Shown piece by piece: positions 1-10,363 of a stretch of 64,000 nucleotides of DNA. The stretch's first letter is position 1; every line of letters starts with the position of its first letter. The notes beneath the pieces were generated by a model. It did no database searches, had not been told where the DNA came from, and worked only from the letters and a program-made list of their open reading frames with translations. The stretch covers positions 62,001 to 126,000 of the forward strand of contig JAEBUN010000030.1 in assembly GCA_023014365.1 (NCBI GenBank), written 5' to 3'. This DNA is from Lepiota brunneoincarnata. Lineage: Eukaryota; Basidiomycota; Agaricomycetes; Agaricales; Agaricaceae. The translations under genes and the position numbers were made by a program.

Positions 1-1200
1 GAGAAGATTTGTGTATGCACACCATTGACAGCTAATGATGGTGCATCAGTGGCACAGGAGAGCATGCAATGCATTGGTACCAAGTGTGCAGAACATATTC
101 ATGAATCAGTTGCATGACAATATTGGCTGGATAGACAACAGGATTGTAGATTATTCACAGACTGGAATGAGCATAATGTGAGAATGTCAAAACAATCTGC
201 ATCTCCAGGTTTTCCCAAAAATCTAAAGCTATCCACTACTTCTTTTGTTTCCTGTGTTTTTTCCCTGCTTTGCCTTTGCCTTGGCCTGCTTTACTGGGCC
301 CAGCTTCACCATAGGGACCACAGGTGAATGTTTTTTGGTTTTTTCTTTGGCTTTGTTCATTATTGTGGCATTTAGATTATTGGGCATATCTGGGCTGTTT
401 CTCTTATTGCCCGTATCATCTGCCACCATAGTGTTAACAAAAATGATTGAGAGCAGATATTATTCAACCATACAATATGTTATTAGAAAATGGGGTCCTG
501 TTGACATTCTTTGAATCTGTGGTCCTGTTGTTGATCAATAGATGAATCAATGTAGGGCATGATCATGCGTACACACGTATTTTTGGGGGCTTGGTTGTTA
601 ATTAGTGTACCAACCAGGCGGAGAGTGTTGGGGGGCAGGTATGTACACAAAGAGGGCAGTGGTCACTTCTTAACCTGTCGTCCCAAAGCAGATGTTGGCT
701 TGTTATATATACGCCCCATCCATTCCTGCTGCCTGAACCACGAGCTGGATGGCTACACAAAGATGGACCCACAACGAGGCTGTGTGGTGATGTGGTTGCA
801 GGTGACAGCACGAATCAGACAGGCCCCCGGAGTATCCCTCCGTATGTAGGTTGGAGGACCCTGGGGACAAAAATAGGAAAAATCATAAGTTCAGACTGGT
901 GCTCTGGATACTTGAGGGGCCAAATGTTGGAGGTTACAGTGCAGACATGATCTCCACCCCTGGCAAAAGTCAGAGCCGCTGCGGGAAAGATAGTGCAGTG
1001 TTTGGTGGCCAAATAGACGAGTCCTTACCACCTTGTTTTGTGCATGTGTCTGTCCAACCGATTTCCAAATTACAGCAGCCTAGCCAAATATATTGGACGA
1101 CTTCCTGAAGGAAATCTAGAAAATTCTAGGGACTCGGAGTTACTTTGAAATATGAGCCTGATAAAATCTGGGAGTTTTTCGATTCCCGCTCCCTGTTCCA
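1..1200. other. Stretch without a gene, possible transposon debris
   Basis: No convincing gene. From base 1 the plus strand reads 38 coding-like codons and then a TGA at 115-117, after which the same frame continues plausibly to about 190. A lysine-rich 66-residue minus-strand ORF (229-429) lies beside it. Both look like fragments of a decayed transposable-element protein, but no domain can be named. From 540 to 1200 only short overlapping ORFs on both strands are seen, with no motif. Confidence 0.3.
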
Positions 1201-1219
1201 AATAATCAATTCATCACTA

Positions 1220-2626
1220 CTACTGTATTGATAAGTCTACCGTACCACTGCCGAGTGCATCTTCGTAATCCCAGGTCGGGTCACCTGCACCCTTCATATT
1301 CTTCAGCACACCTTGAAGAAAATGATCGCGCAAAAGAGTGTCGGGGGGACGCAGGTTAGCATCAAGGACGTGATCAAGTTTGACGGTTTTTCCAGCGATA
1401 TCATCGTACCCAGGGATGAAGGGAACAATAAAATACTTATCCCTGTGGTGATGGGACTTGGCCTTAGGGAGCTAATACCGCAAATAGATAACAAAAAGAT
1501 ACAAATGTCAGGGATAACACCAAACCGGCAAACGGAGCAGGAGCACATTCCGAGTGGAGGTCAAACTTGGTAGGTCCGCCGACTTGTGAAAGAGGCGCAG
1601 GGCCTGTAACAAGATTTGGAATACATCCTGTAACCCACTTGACGTTCATTGTTTGACAAAAAGGAACGAAGGGAGCACTGTGAACATACATGGACGTCAT
1701 GGCTCGTGGAAAGATATATCCAATCTTGAAGCGACCAAAATCACTTCTGATGACTGGCAGGCGTGATATAAGGCAGCACGTATCGCAAGTACGCTCATGC
1801 TTCTGGTAATGCTCCGGCTGTGGGGAATTGATTTTAAATGATGGGATTATGTGAGTATGCCCCGCCGAAGGTGTGCGACACACACCTGAAGGGGGTATCG
1901 GACAATTAGACCGGCAGTGGTTGGAGTACGGTCTGCAAGAGCTTGGTGAAATAACACATAGGAACGATGAGGGCCGTTGCCCTACCCGGGTGAAGAGGTA
2001 TGTATATTCCGGGATCGGGAAGTTCGCGACTAGGGGGGCAGAGAGCATCGTGTCAGCCGGCGTAATGGAAGATCACCCGATCACGACCAGAGAATATATT
2101 CTTGCGCAAGCAGTTGTGAAATGGATCCCAGTCGATGAGGCCGTATTGCCAAAAAGCTATGAATGGGAGGTAGTAGGAAGGAAATGAAGGCTAATCCGGT
2201 TTGGCAGCTGGCTGGACAATGTTTTGCCTACACAATCGCAAAGGGTAAAGTCCCCAATGGTGAGAACGTCGAGCCCTCAACTCTCAATGCGGAGTGAATG
2301 GTAAAATCGACATTTGGTTCGATATGCCCCAAACAATGCCCCGCGCGCCCCTCGGCATATATCTGCTCGTTTCGTACCAGGTCTGCTTGGGAAATGGTGC
2401 CAGTCTGCCACATTGCTTGGCTCGGAGACACGATCTCGACTTTGCGAGGACGAGAGAGGGTAGCGAGATAAGGCCCAGCAAGCCATCGATGATCGAAACC
2501 CGAATCGTTGCAAGGGGACTGCAAAGGCAGATATGAGTGAGAAGGGAATCTTCGGTCACCAACAGCAATTGTTGCTGGACTCGTGTCGTTGTAGTTGTAG
2601 TTGGGCATAGGAATATGAATATGCAT
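1220..2626 (-). pseudogene. Degenerate fungal HNH-nuclease-like gene
   Basis: Read on the minus strand, several frames join into a protein with the layout of fungal HNH nuclease-domain proteins. A segment ending DFGRFKIGYIFPRAM (about 1690-1745) matches the family's first half, where AHIFP is usual. After an intron at 1472-1525 (GT-AG) the frame runs NVLLLRLPLPKAKSHHH and later LLRDHFLQGVLKNMKGAG, the conserved tail, and stops at 1220-1222. The first exon probably begins at the ATG at 2626. An in-frame TGA (2053-2055, a likely CGA to TGA change) interrupts a coding-like block at about 2000-2160, and not all splice joints close. The first catalytic histidine appears as tyrosine. It is transcribed away from the NLR 320 bp to the right. 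The family is inferred from remembered conservation, not a search. Confidence 0.5.
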
Positions 2627-2946
2627 GACACTTAACTATACATATGTTATCAGCCGCCAGGAACCCCCTGGAAAGTCACCTGTGGTAAACAAACCACAGA
2701 GATCCTCCGGAATCTGCCAGACTGTGGTCTGGGCTCTGGCAATCCCGGAAAGAACCGAGGAGCTACCCACGGAGAATGAACAGCCCTTGTTGAGCGTCAA
2801 ATTGTCAATGAGTAAGACCTGCAAAGCTCCATTCAATCAACGCACTGTGCAATCATGGGAAGATTCGTGCACCGCCATTACTAGACACCAGACGCTCCAA
2901 GATAGCCCCCGCTCCACACACCGTCTTACAAACCTCAACATCAACT

Positions 2947-5900
2947 ATGGCCGCTCATGGGGCACCCGCCACCGGTGGCCTTATTAACGTCAACCCACCA
3001 ATAGTAAACTCTGAATACATTGTCTCCACCACTACCAACATAACCGAAACAGTATTAAAAATCACGGGGGAGGTCGGCGAACTGTTCAAGGATGTCCCAT
3101 ATGTCAAGGTTTTTGCAGGGGTGCTGCTTCATATCATCGAGATTAGAGAGGTGCGCAAACCTCCTGATATACTGCAGGTCTGCCTAACCGTATAACAGGA
3201 AATACAAACCGAGAAGGACCGGTCTCAGGAACTCATTGATAAGATATTGCGCAGATCAAAAGTCGTCCTTGATGGCCTACTCCAAGTCGCCACGTCACCA
3301 TACAGGGACCAGTTGAAGGATATGGAGGAGAAGTTAGGAGAGTACAATTAGTACAGCATCCAACACCTAATCCCCCTGTTCGTTGGCTAATCCACCAAAT
3401 AGCCTCCTTGAACAAATCCTCGGCACGCTCATGACAAAACCTTCAAAAGGCGTGCGGGCCAAATTCGATCAATTTGTGAACCGGGACTCGAGAATCGACA
3501 CTCTGGCCAAATACGACCGTTTGATTGATGACTTCAACACAGATTTCATGGTATGTTCAAAATCTGCTGTTCGGCTGTATGATCTTATCCCACCTCTATA
3601 GACCGATATTCTACTCAAGCTCCGTCTCACCAATCCACCACAACCTACTCAGGTGCCTTTAGGTCCTGCCAGGTACGATAACCCAGTCCTATCTGTAACT
3701 AGAGTTTCCTTACTGTTGCCCTTGCTATTCAGCAGTCTCTTTAAACCTATTCCGCGTCCAGGTCAGATGATCGGGAGGAACGAAGAAAAGTCCATGATCA
3801 TTGGGACACTACTCAACCACACACTACCGCGAGTGACAATCTTAGGAGCAGGTGGGATGGGGAAAACGACACTCGCTCTCACCGTTCTTCATGATTCTGC
3901 GGTGATTAAACGATACCCCTCACGGTACTTTGTCTCTTGCGAGGCAGTGACATCGTTGTCTGGTTTGATTTGGGAAATCGTTAATGCCCTGCGCATCCCT
4001 GTTACCGAACGCAACGAAAATTTGATCGAGACCATTCTCTCTTGGTTTCGTGAGAGCAGCATCCTCTGCTTGGACAACTTCGAGACCATTTGGGAGGATG
4101 AGGCAATCTGACGGGACATGGAGAATTTCTTGTCCCACCTTGATCACCTGCCCCAACTCGCCATCATTGTGACCATGCGAGGTGCACAGCGGCCGTCTGG
4201 CGTTTCCTGGTCAGAGCCGCTACTCCCATCCTTGAAGAAACTGAGCAATCTTGACTCAAGGTCGATATTCAAGGAGACTCATGTGCCGGTGGACGAATTC
4301 ACCGAAAAGTTGCTTCAAGTTGCCGATGGGATACCCCTGGCCATCAAACTCATCACCGCCCAATTACGAGAGGAGGGTGGGACGCCTGAATCCTTGTGGG
4401 CCCGGTGTGAACAGACACAGACAAGGGTCATAGGGACAGGTAGCAAACACCGCCTATCCAATATCGACGTCTCCATTCACCTATCGGTGTATAGTCCACG
4501 CATGCAGGCAGACCTGAACGCCATCCTGAACTTCGTTATGCTCTCGAGCCTCCCAGATGGGTTCCCATGTCAACGAGAGGCGATCGAGAAGCTGCAGAAC
4601 CACTTGCCAGGATGTATCTGCCTTCAGGAAATATTGACGATTCTACAACGAGTTTCACTTGTCCACGTAGACGGGACGGAGGAGCACCCTAGATATCGAA
4701 TGCTTGTGCCGATCCGAGAATTTGGTATGAAGTTGCAGGTGGAACGCTCCCTCCACGAATGCTTAGCTGGCTTCTACACCGAGTTGATGAACCAGTTCAG
4801 CAACCGTAAAAATCCTACCAACTATGGAACGATTGCACCAGAACTTCCCAATATACACTCAGTCCTCATGAAGGCATTGCAGAAAGAACAAGTGGATGAG
4901 AAGGCTGTGGACGCTTCCATCCGTTATACCCTCTGGTGCATATATATCAGCAATCCAACCTCGGAGATCATAAACCTGGCAAAACAGAAAACCGTTGGAT
5001 CACCGGGCTTACATGCACAATGTATTTTGGTCTTGTCGCGTGTGTACCTGTCCCAGTACAAGCTAGACAGGGCCGAGTCGTCCTTCAAGAAGTCTATCGA
5101 GCTTCATCGGCAGTTGCGTAACGTGCGCAGCGAGGCCGATGATATCCAGAGGCTGGGACAGGTGTACTTTCGATGGGATAAACTGGACGAAGCCGAGTCG
5201 GCTTTCAGGAAATCTATGAAGCTTCATCGACAGTTGGATAATGTGCCCGGTGAGGCCAACGATGTTCGGAAGTTGGGGGAGGTGTATTTTCGACTATACA
5301 GGTATGATGAAGCCGAGTCGTCCTTCAAGAAGGCCATTGAGCTCCATCGGCAGTCGCACGATGTACTTGGTGAGGCCAATGATATCCAGAAGTTGGGACA
5401 GGTGTATTTTCGACGGGAGAAGCTAGGAGAAGCCGAGTCGTCATTCAGTAACACCTTGGAGCTTCACCTACGGTTGCACGACATACGTGGTGAAGCCAAT
5501 GACCTCCGGAAGCTCGGAGAAGTGTGCTTCCGCCGGGATAAGCTAGATGAAGCCGAGGCGTTTTTCAAGAAAGCTTTTGAGCTTCATCAGCGGTTGCATG
5601 ACACGCTCGGTGAAGCCAATGACATTCAGAAACTGGGAGAGGTATACTTCGACGGAATAAACTAGAAAAAGCCCAGTCGTCTTTCAAGCAAGCGATGGAG
5701 CTGCATCGGCAGTCGCATGACATGCGTGGTGAAGCCAATAGTCTTCGGAAGCTGGGAGAGGTGTATTTTCGACAGGACAAGTTAGATGAAGCCGAGCCTT
5801 CTTTCAAGACAGCCATTGAGCTTCATCAGAAATCGCACGACATACTTGGTGAGGCCAACGATATCCGGGAATTGGGGCGGGTGTATTTTCGATGCGATAA

Positions 5901-6120
5901 ACTAGTCGAAGCCGAGCTTTCATTCAGGAAAGCCCTGGAGCTTCATCGGCGGATGCACGATGTGCGCGGTGAGGCCAGTGATATCCAGAATCTGGGGGAG
6001 GTGTACCATCGATGGGCCAAGCTGGATGAAGCTGAGCAGTATTTGAGCCAAGCTCTTCTGCTTCACCGTCAATGCCAGTCATCGCGAGGCGAAGCTGCAG
6101 ACTTACGTTTACTTAGGTGA
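2947..6120 (+). pseudogene. NLR protein: helical N-terminus, NB-ARC, TPR (disrupted)
   Basis: A fungal STAND/NLR receptor, expected to sense a ligand through its TPRs and oligomerise through NB-ARC to trigger a response such as cell death. Exons: 2947-3150, 3199-3332, 3403-3550, 3602-3672 and 3733 onward; all four introns are GT-AG and their phases close. The N-terminal 170 or so residues are a predicted helical bundle of the type found in MLKL/HeLo-like domains. NB-ARC shows a Walker A (GAGGMGKTT, about 3848-3874) and a Walker B-like SILCLDNFETIWE, followed by LAIIVTMRG. Nine 40-residue TPRs follow. Two lesions are present: an in-frame TGA at 4109-4111 between Walker B and the next NB-ARC motif, and a missing base near 5650 in TPR 5. 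Both flanks stay in a coding frame, so the decay is recent or these are sequence errors. A further small exon after a GT at 6118 is possible. Confidence 0.88.
5072..6117 (+). repeat. Nine tandem 120-bp TPR-coding repeats
   Basis: Units begin at 5072, 5192, 5312, 5432, 5552, about 5671, 5791, 5911 and 6031, each opening with a codon run for AE-S-F and containing GEANDI--LG-VYFR. The strict 120-bp period and strong nucleotide similarity between units (for example gccgagtcgtccttcaagaa) suggest exchange between repeats. The last unit is incomplete. The sixth begins one base early because of a deletion in unit five. Confidence 0.93.
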
Positions 6121-6522
6121 GTCCAGAAATGTAGGGAGTTGCCACCAACAGCATAAACCATTGGTACGGTATACACTGTTCAATATTGTCCTATCTTCAA
6201 CCATCTACAGTGATTCGGATTCATTGTTAACACCAGGCCATGTAAATGTCATAGAGAACTTTGAACTATCCTTCTTTGTTTCCTCGCTGTTCTATACTCT
6301 CTAGGAAATTATCCAGCCTCACTTTGGCTGGGGTAGGTGTCTGCGCACGCATGTTAGTGACAGAAGGAAGGTTGGGGTGAGTGACTGTTGGACTTGCATC
6401 AAGTGAGAGCAAATGATGTGCATTTAATGCATATTTGGTGATCGGGATCATTAATTGACACCTAGCCTCCTAGCTTTTATTCCACACCTCCCGTGCTCAT
6501 TTTTGCCACCCCTTGTGGTTCC
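6121..6522. other. Stretch without a gene between NLR and hAT element
   Basis: Mostly AT-leaning sequence after the NLR end. A GT donor (6118) and a ctacag acceptor (about 6210) could add a short last exon to the NLR. Nothing else is seen. Confidence 0.4.
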
Positions 6523-7099
6523 TAGGGCTGCCAAAGTTCGGTTCAGAAGTTCGGTTCAAACCTGAACCCCCTGAACTGAACCCAAAGGTTCAGTCTGGTT
6601 CAGGTTCAGGTTCGAACCTTGGCCTGCCAACTCGGTTCACGGTTCAGGCATAAGCATAGGGAGCCTGAACGCATCCAAACGCATGAGTTAAGGCCTCTTG
6701 GTGGGTGGCAGGTTTGGTGATGGCAAGGGTGGCAGTGCCCACCCATGCCAAACATCAACAAAGGCTTGACTCGAAATTTTCGTTCCACCTTCATCCCCCA
6801 TGCTGTCAACACCCTCGAATACCCACAGTTTCTGCACATATCATGTCAGCAAGTGACAACTGTGCATTAAATCTGGACAGTTCCCTCAGGGACACATCCA
6901 AGATCAATTGGGTACACTCACCCAGCTCTGAAGCCAACCCTCTCCCTCCTGATGACAACTGCCTCACCAAACCCACCAAAAATGCTGCCAAGCCCGCTAT
7001 CGAGAGTGCGGAACTGGCTATGGAACCTCCTGGACCTAAAGGCAAGCAACCTGCACATCGTGTTGCAAGTTTGCAGTCACCTTGCAAAACACAAAGGGC

Positions 7100-9931
7100 A
7101 GGAGCTAGATGAGAGTTTCTGGATGACTGGAAGTGTGACAACTCATTGCAAACATATTGGGTGGTATGTAGTATTGTCTCTGAAATTTATTTATTTATCA
7201 TTTATTGTATTAGAAACTGGAAAACACATGGTGATCTTTACATGATACAAGCTCAAGAGAATGGTTTTTGAGCCTCATTCTGTCACAATTGCTGAAGCTA
7301 AGAAGTCTGGAGCCTTTAAACCAACTGATAATGATGGGAATGCTGCTCAGAAGACACTTGATACTTTTGTAGTACCAACTGCAAAGTGGACAAAGGAAGG
7401 ACTCATTGAGTATCTCACTCATTGGCTTGTTGAGGATGATCAGGTAATATTCCATCTCTGTTCTTGATGAATTGTATGTAATGAACTATTCTTTTAGCCA
7501 TTTACAGCTGTAGATCAGCCAACATTTTGCAGACTTCTTATCTACCAGCAGCCATCCACAAAGGATAGTAACATCCCTCATCATTCAAAGATATCTGAGG
7601 AGGTGAAGTATAAGGCTAAAATTGTGGTTCATCGACTATCAAAAATTCTTCAGGTATGTCTTAACTCTTTTTATGCTTCTGATGCTGATTTTATTTTAGG
7701 AACAACCAGAAAAAATCTCCTCTACATTTGATGGCTGGATTTCTGAAGATATGAAACCATTCCTTGCTGTTACTGTCCAGTATATTGCCAACCCTCCTGA
7801 TCAACCACATATCTGGAAGCTCAAGTCACATGTGATTGGCTTTCCAGAGATTGAAGGAAACCATGGTGGTGAAAATTTAGCTGCAGTTGTTCTCAGTGTT
7901 TTTGATCAGTATAAAATCCAATCTAAGGTTTTTTATATACTTCTTTCATGATTTGTAATATGAACAACTAATTCTTTTTGTAGATTGGTTGGATTACCAC
8001 AGATAATGCTTCATCCAATGATAAGGCTCTCAAGGTACTTCAACATACACTCAATACACCTTCACACAATTGGATAGCTTGTGAGCATCATGTTAGGTGA
8101 GTAATCTTCAACTTAGTCCATATTTTGTTCTCACTTTTCAAAAATCCAAGATGTATTGAACATACCATCCACCTTGGTGCTAAGGCTTTTATTGAAGCCA
8201 TCTGTCCTACTCAGTTCACAACCAAATCAGCTTCAACTAATGAGGATGAGGTAGATTGGGATAAGCTTGGTAATATCCAAGATGATGAAGATATTGATGA
8301 AGCTATTCCATTTGATGCAGGAGATGTTCTTGGAAAAGTATTAGCATTTATCACTCAGGTATTTCACTTTTCTCCAAAATATTGAGTATTAATTGACAGT
8401 TGTATATATTTTTGTAGGTCTGCTTATCACCTCAGGCAAAGAAGTACTTTGCAGTTTGCTGTGTTGAGGAGTCAGTACCTGAGCTTGAGCTTATCAAATA
8501 GGTTCATACTCATTGGAGTTCAATGTATCACCTTCTTGAATGGTTTCTTCTGCTAAAGAAGGTATGTTCTTTCTCAGATTAGTCTTGAATACTGGACTAA
8601 TTTTTAAATAGGGAGTTCAGAAGTTCATTAAGAATGCAGATGACTCTGGAATTGTTCCTAAATTGAAAGGCAAGACATATCTTGACTATCATTTGGTTGA
8701 GGAGGAGTGGAAGCTTCTTAAACTTATGAAAGATGTTCTAGCTGTGAGTATTGTCTACACTACTCACATAACAGTCTATTAATTTCCACTAGGTTCCTGC
8801 TAGTGTCCAATCAACACTTTCATCTGCTACCCGTTCATCTATTACTCATGCTCTTCCTGAGCTTGAGGATGTGATTGAAAAATGGAAGCAGTTTAAACTT
8901 CACTCACAATATGCACCAGTCAAGGATGGTATTCAGGCAGGAATAGATAAGCTCACAAAATGGCATACAACCCTTGTTGACACAGATGCTTATTTTATTC
9001 CACTTGGTATGATTTTATTTGTTTGCTGTTTCTTGGTACCAATAATTTATTAGTGCTAGATCCAAGCTGCAAAATGGAGTATTTTGAAGAAAAGTGGACT
9101 TTTTCTGACTCTGAAATGGAAAAAAACTCGATTTTGAGAGGTGGTATGTAATAGTGCTCAAGTTATTTTAAGCCTGGGTCCAGATATATATAGTAGGAGC
9201 ATAGCCACACATAGTAGTATATAAGGATACCGTACTGTACCTTGTATCCTTATCTTAGTGTTATACAGTTCTTGCCTCCTATACCTCTTTGCCCTTAAAC
9301 CAGCTGGACTATAGTGCTCTGTTGTCTCTAAGTCACGCCTAGTAGGACAAGACCAAGTCTGTATAGACATCTTGCCTCGAATGCTGTGCTACTCAAGAGC
9401 GAACCCCTAACCCAGGTAACACAAGCTTAGTTTAAGACATATTACAAAGAACCCAAAACTCAATCTCAGGCCTTATCAGATATTTCTGTTGAAGTGGGAA
9501 CTTCTGCACAGGCTCAGGCAATGCACCAATGATTATCTCAGGCCTCTTCATTTACTCAAGATATATTTCACAAATTAGATGAGTACTTGGGTGCTGGCAT
9601 TGAACCAGTAGAGGATGTTATAGCCTGGTGGGGTGTAAGTTTTGTTGATATATCACCCTTGATTATTTTTTGATTTTGCATTTAGATCAACCATAACAAG
9701 TACCCAACTCTAGGGGCTATAGCTAGAGATTATTTAGCTATTGCAGGATCCTCAGTATCCTCTGAAAGGGCTTTTTCTAGTGGCAAGCACACTGATACCC
9801 TTCCCTGCAATTCACTTGAAGGTTCCACTTTTACAGCTCTTCAAATCACAAAGGATGGTTATAAAACTGGAATTCTAGATGGAAAAATAGATGCAAAAGA
9901 GTGGGAGCCAAAAGAATGGAACTTTGACTAG
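7100..9931 (+). pseudogene. hAT-family transposase (broken)
   Basis: The enzyme would cut and reinsert the element through an RNase H-like fold. About ten exons are visible, separated by introns of 40-60 nt. A BED-finger-like remnant lies near 7105-7160. A core block reads EKISSTFDGWISEDMKPFL (about 7705), followed by ITTDNASSNDKALKVL (7990) and ACEHHVR-CIEHTIHLGAKA (8080-8190). The hATC dimerisation region at the end contains DYLAIAGSSVSSERAFSSG (about 9730). Lesions include an in-frame TAG near 8501, another stop (TGA) near 9523 and a roughly 290-bp insertion at 9141-9434. It cannot be active as it stands. The upstream ORF at 6705-7112 may contain the start, but this is unclear. Confidence 0.85.
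9141..9434. mobile_element. Insertion in the transposase, possibly a solo LTR
   Basis: The transposase frame is lost after 9140 and resumes at about 9435. The intervening DNA begins near TGTAATAGTG (9147), has a TATATAAGG promoter-like run (about 9218), a pyrimidine-rich middle, and ends CCCCTAACCCAGGTAACA (to 9421), the TG..CA form of an LTR. No target duplication was found, and it is unlike the LTR of the copia element at 22336. It could instead be diverged transposon sequence. Confidence 0.4.
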
Positions 9932-10053
9932 TTGATCTTCAATATATATATTGTTTCTGGCATATTACAAAAAGGTTCGGGGTTTGAACCAGTTCAGGTT
10001 CAGGTTCAGGCTAAGGGGGTGCTGAACTGAACTGAACTGAACTTTGGCACCCA

Positions 10054-10363
10054 TCAATGGATAAGTTATCAAAGCACTAGATGACCTAGCCTGTCTAATC
10101 TATACACTCACAAATACTACCCCTCACCAAACCTGAGAAAAGTCTTCTTTGCTCGGATTTTCTCCTTGCGCCCAATCCTTGCAAGTTTTTTGCTCTCACC
10201 CACCTACTCCCCAGTGATGTGGTACAGCCACTCGGCATCCATTTCAGACTGCTCAGTTGGCCCTACCAATTGCTCAGGCCCAGCAGTTTCCTCCCTCAGA
10301 CTACCTCTCGGCAAGGCAGCAGCCATTCCCCACTTTGCCTCCTTGCCTGGAGATCCTCTCAGC
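10054..10363. other. Spacer between the two hAT copies
   Basis: About 300 bp with no supported gene. Short ORFs on the plus strand have no recognisable motif. It ends with CTCTCAGC (10356-10363), the left target duplication of the next element. Confidence 0.5.

Larger units (their letters stand above)
6523..10053 (+). mobile_element. Decayed hAT DNA transposon, near full length
   Basis: The left end reads TAGGGCTGCCAAAGTTCGG and the right end, reverse-complemented, GGGTGCCAAAGTTCAG, an imperfect terminal inverted repeat shared with the element at 10364-11853. Both subterminal regions are packed with GTTCAG/CTGAAC hexamers. The interior encodes a broken hAT transposase. No clear 8-bp target duplication is found, and the right tip has lost the terminal CTA, so the element is old. 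Confidence 0.8.

Noticed and set aside
1464..2048. A 194-residue minus-strand ORF as one gene
   Set aside because: Parts of it are out of frame with the HNH-like blocks; it spans introns and a frame change of the gene called at 1220-2626.
4109..4111. Selenocysteine or programmed readthrough at the NLR TGA
   Set aside because: No selenocysteine machinery is expected in mushrooms and no recoding signal was seen; a nonsense mutation is simpler.
6515..10061. An 8-bp target duplication for the large hAT copy
   Set aside because: The flanking octamers (gtggttcc and tcaatgga) do not match; the ends have decayed.
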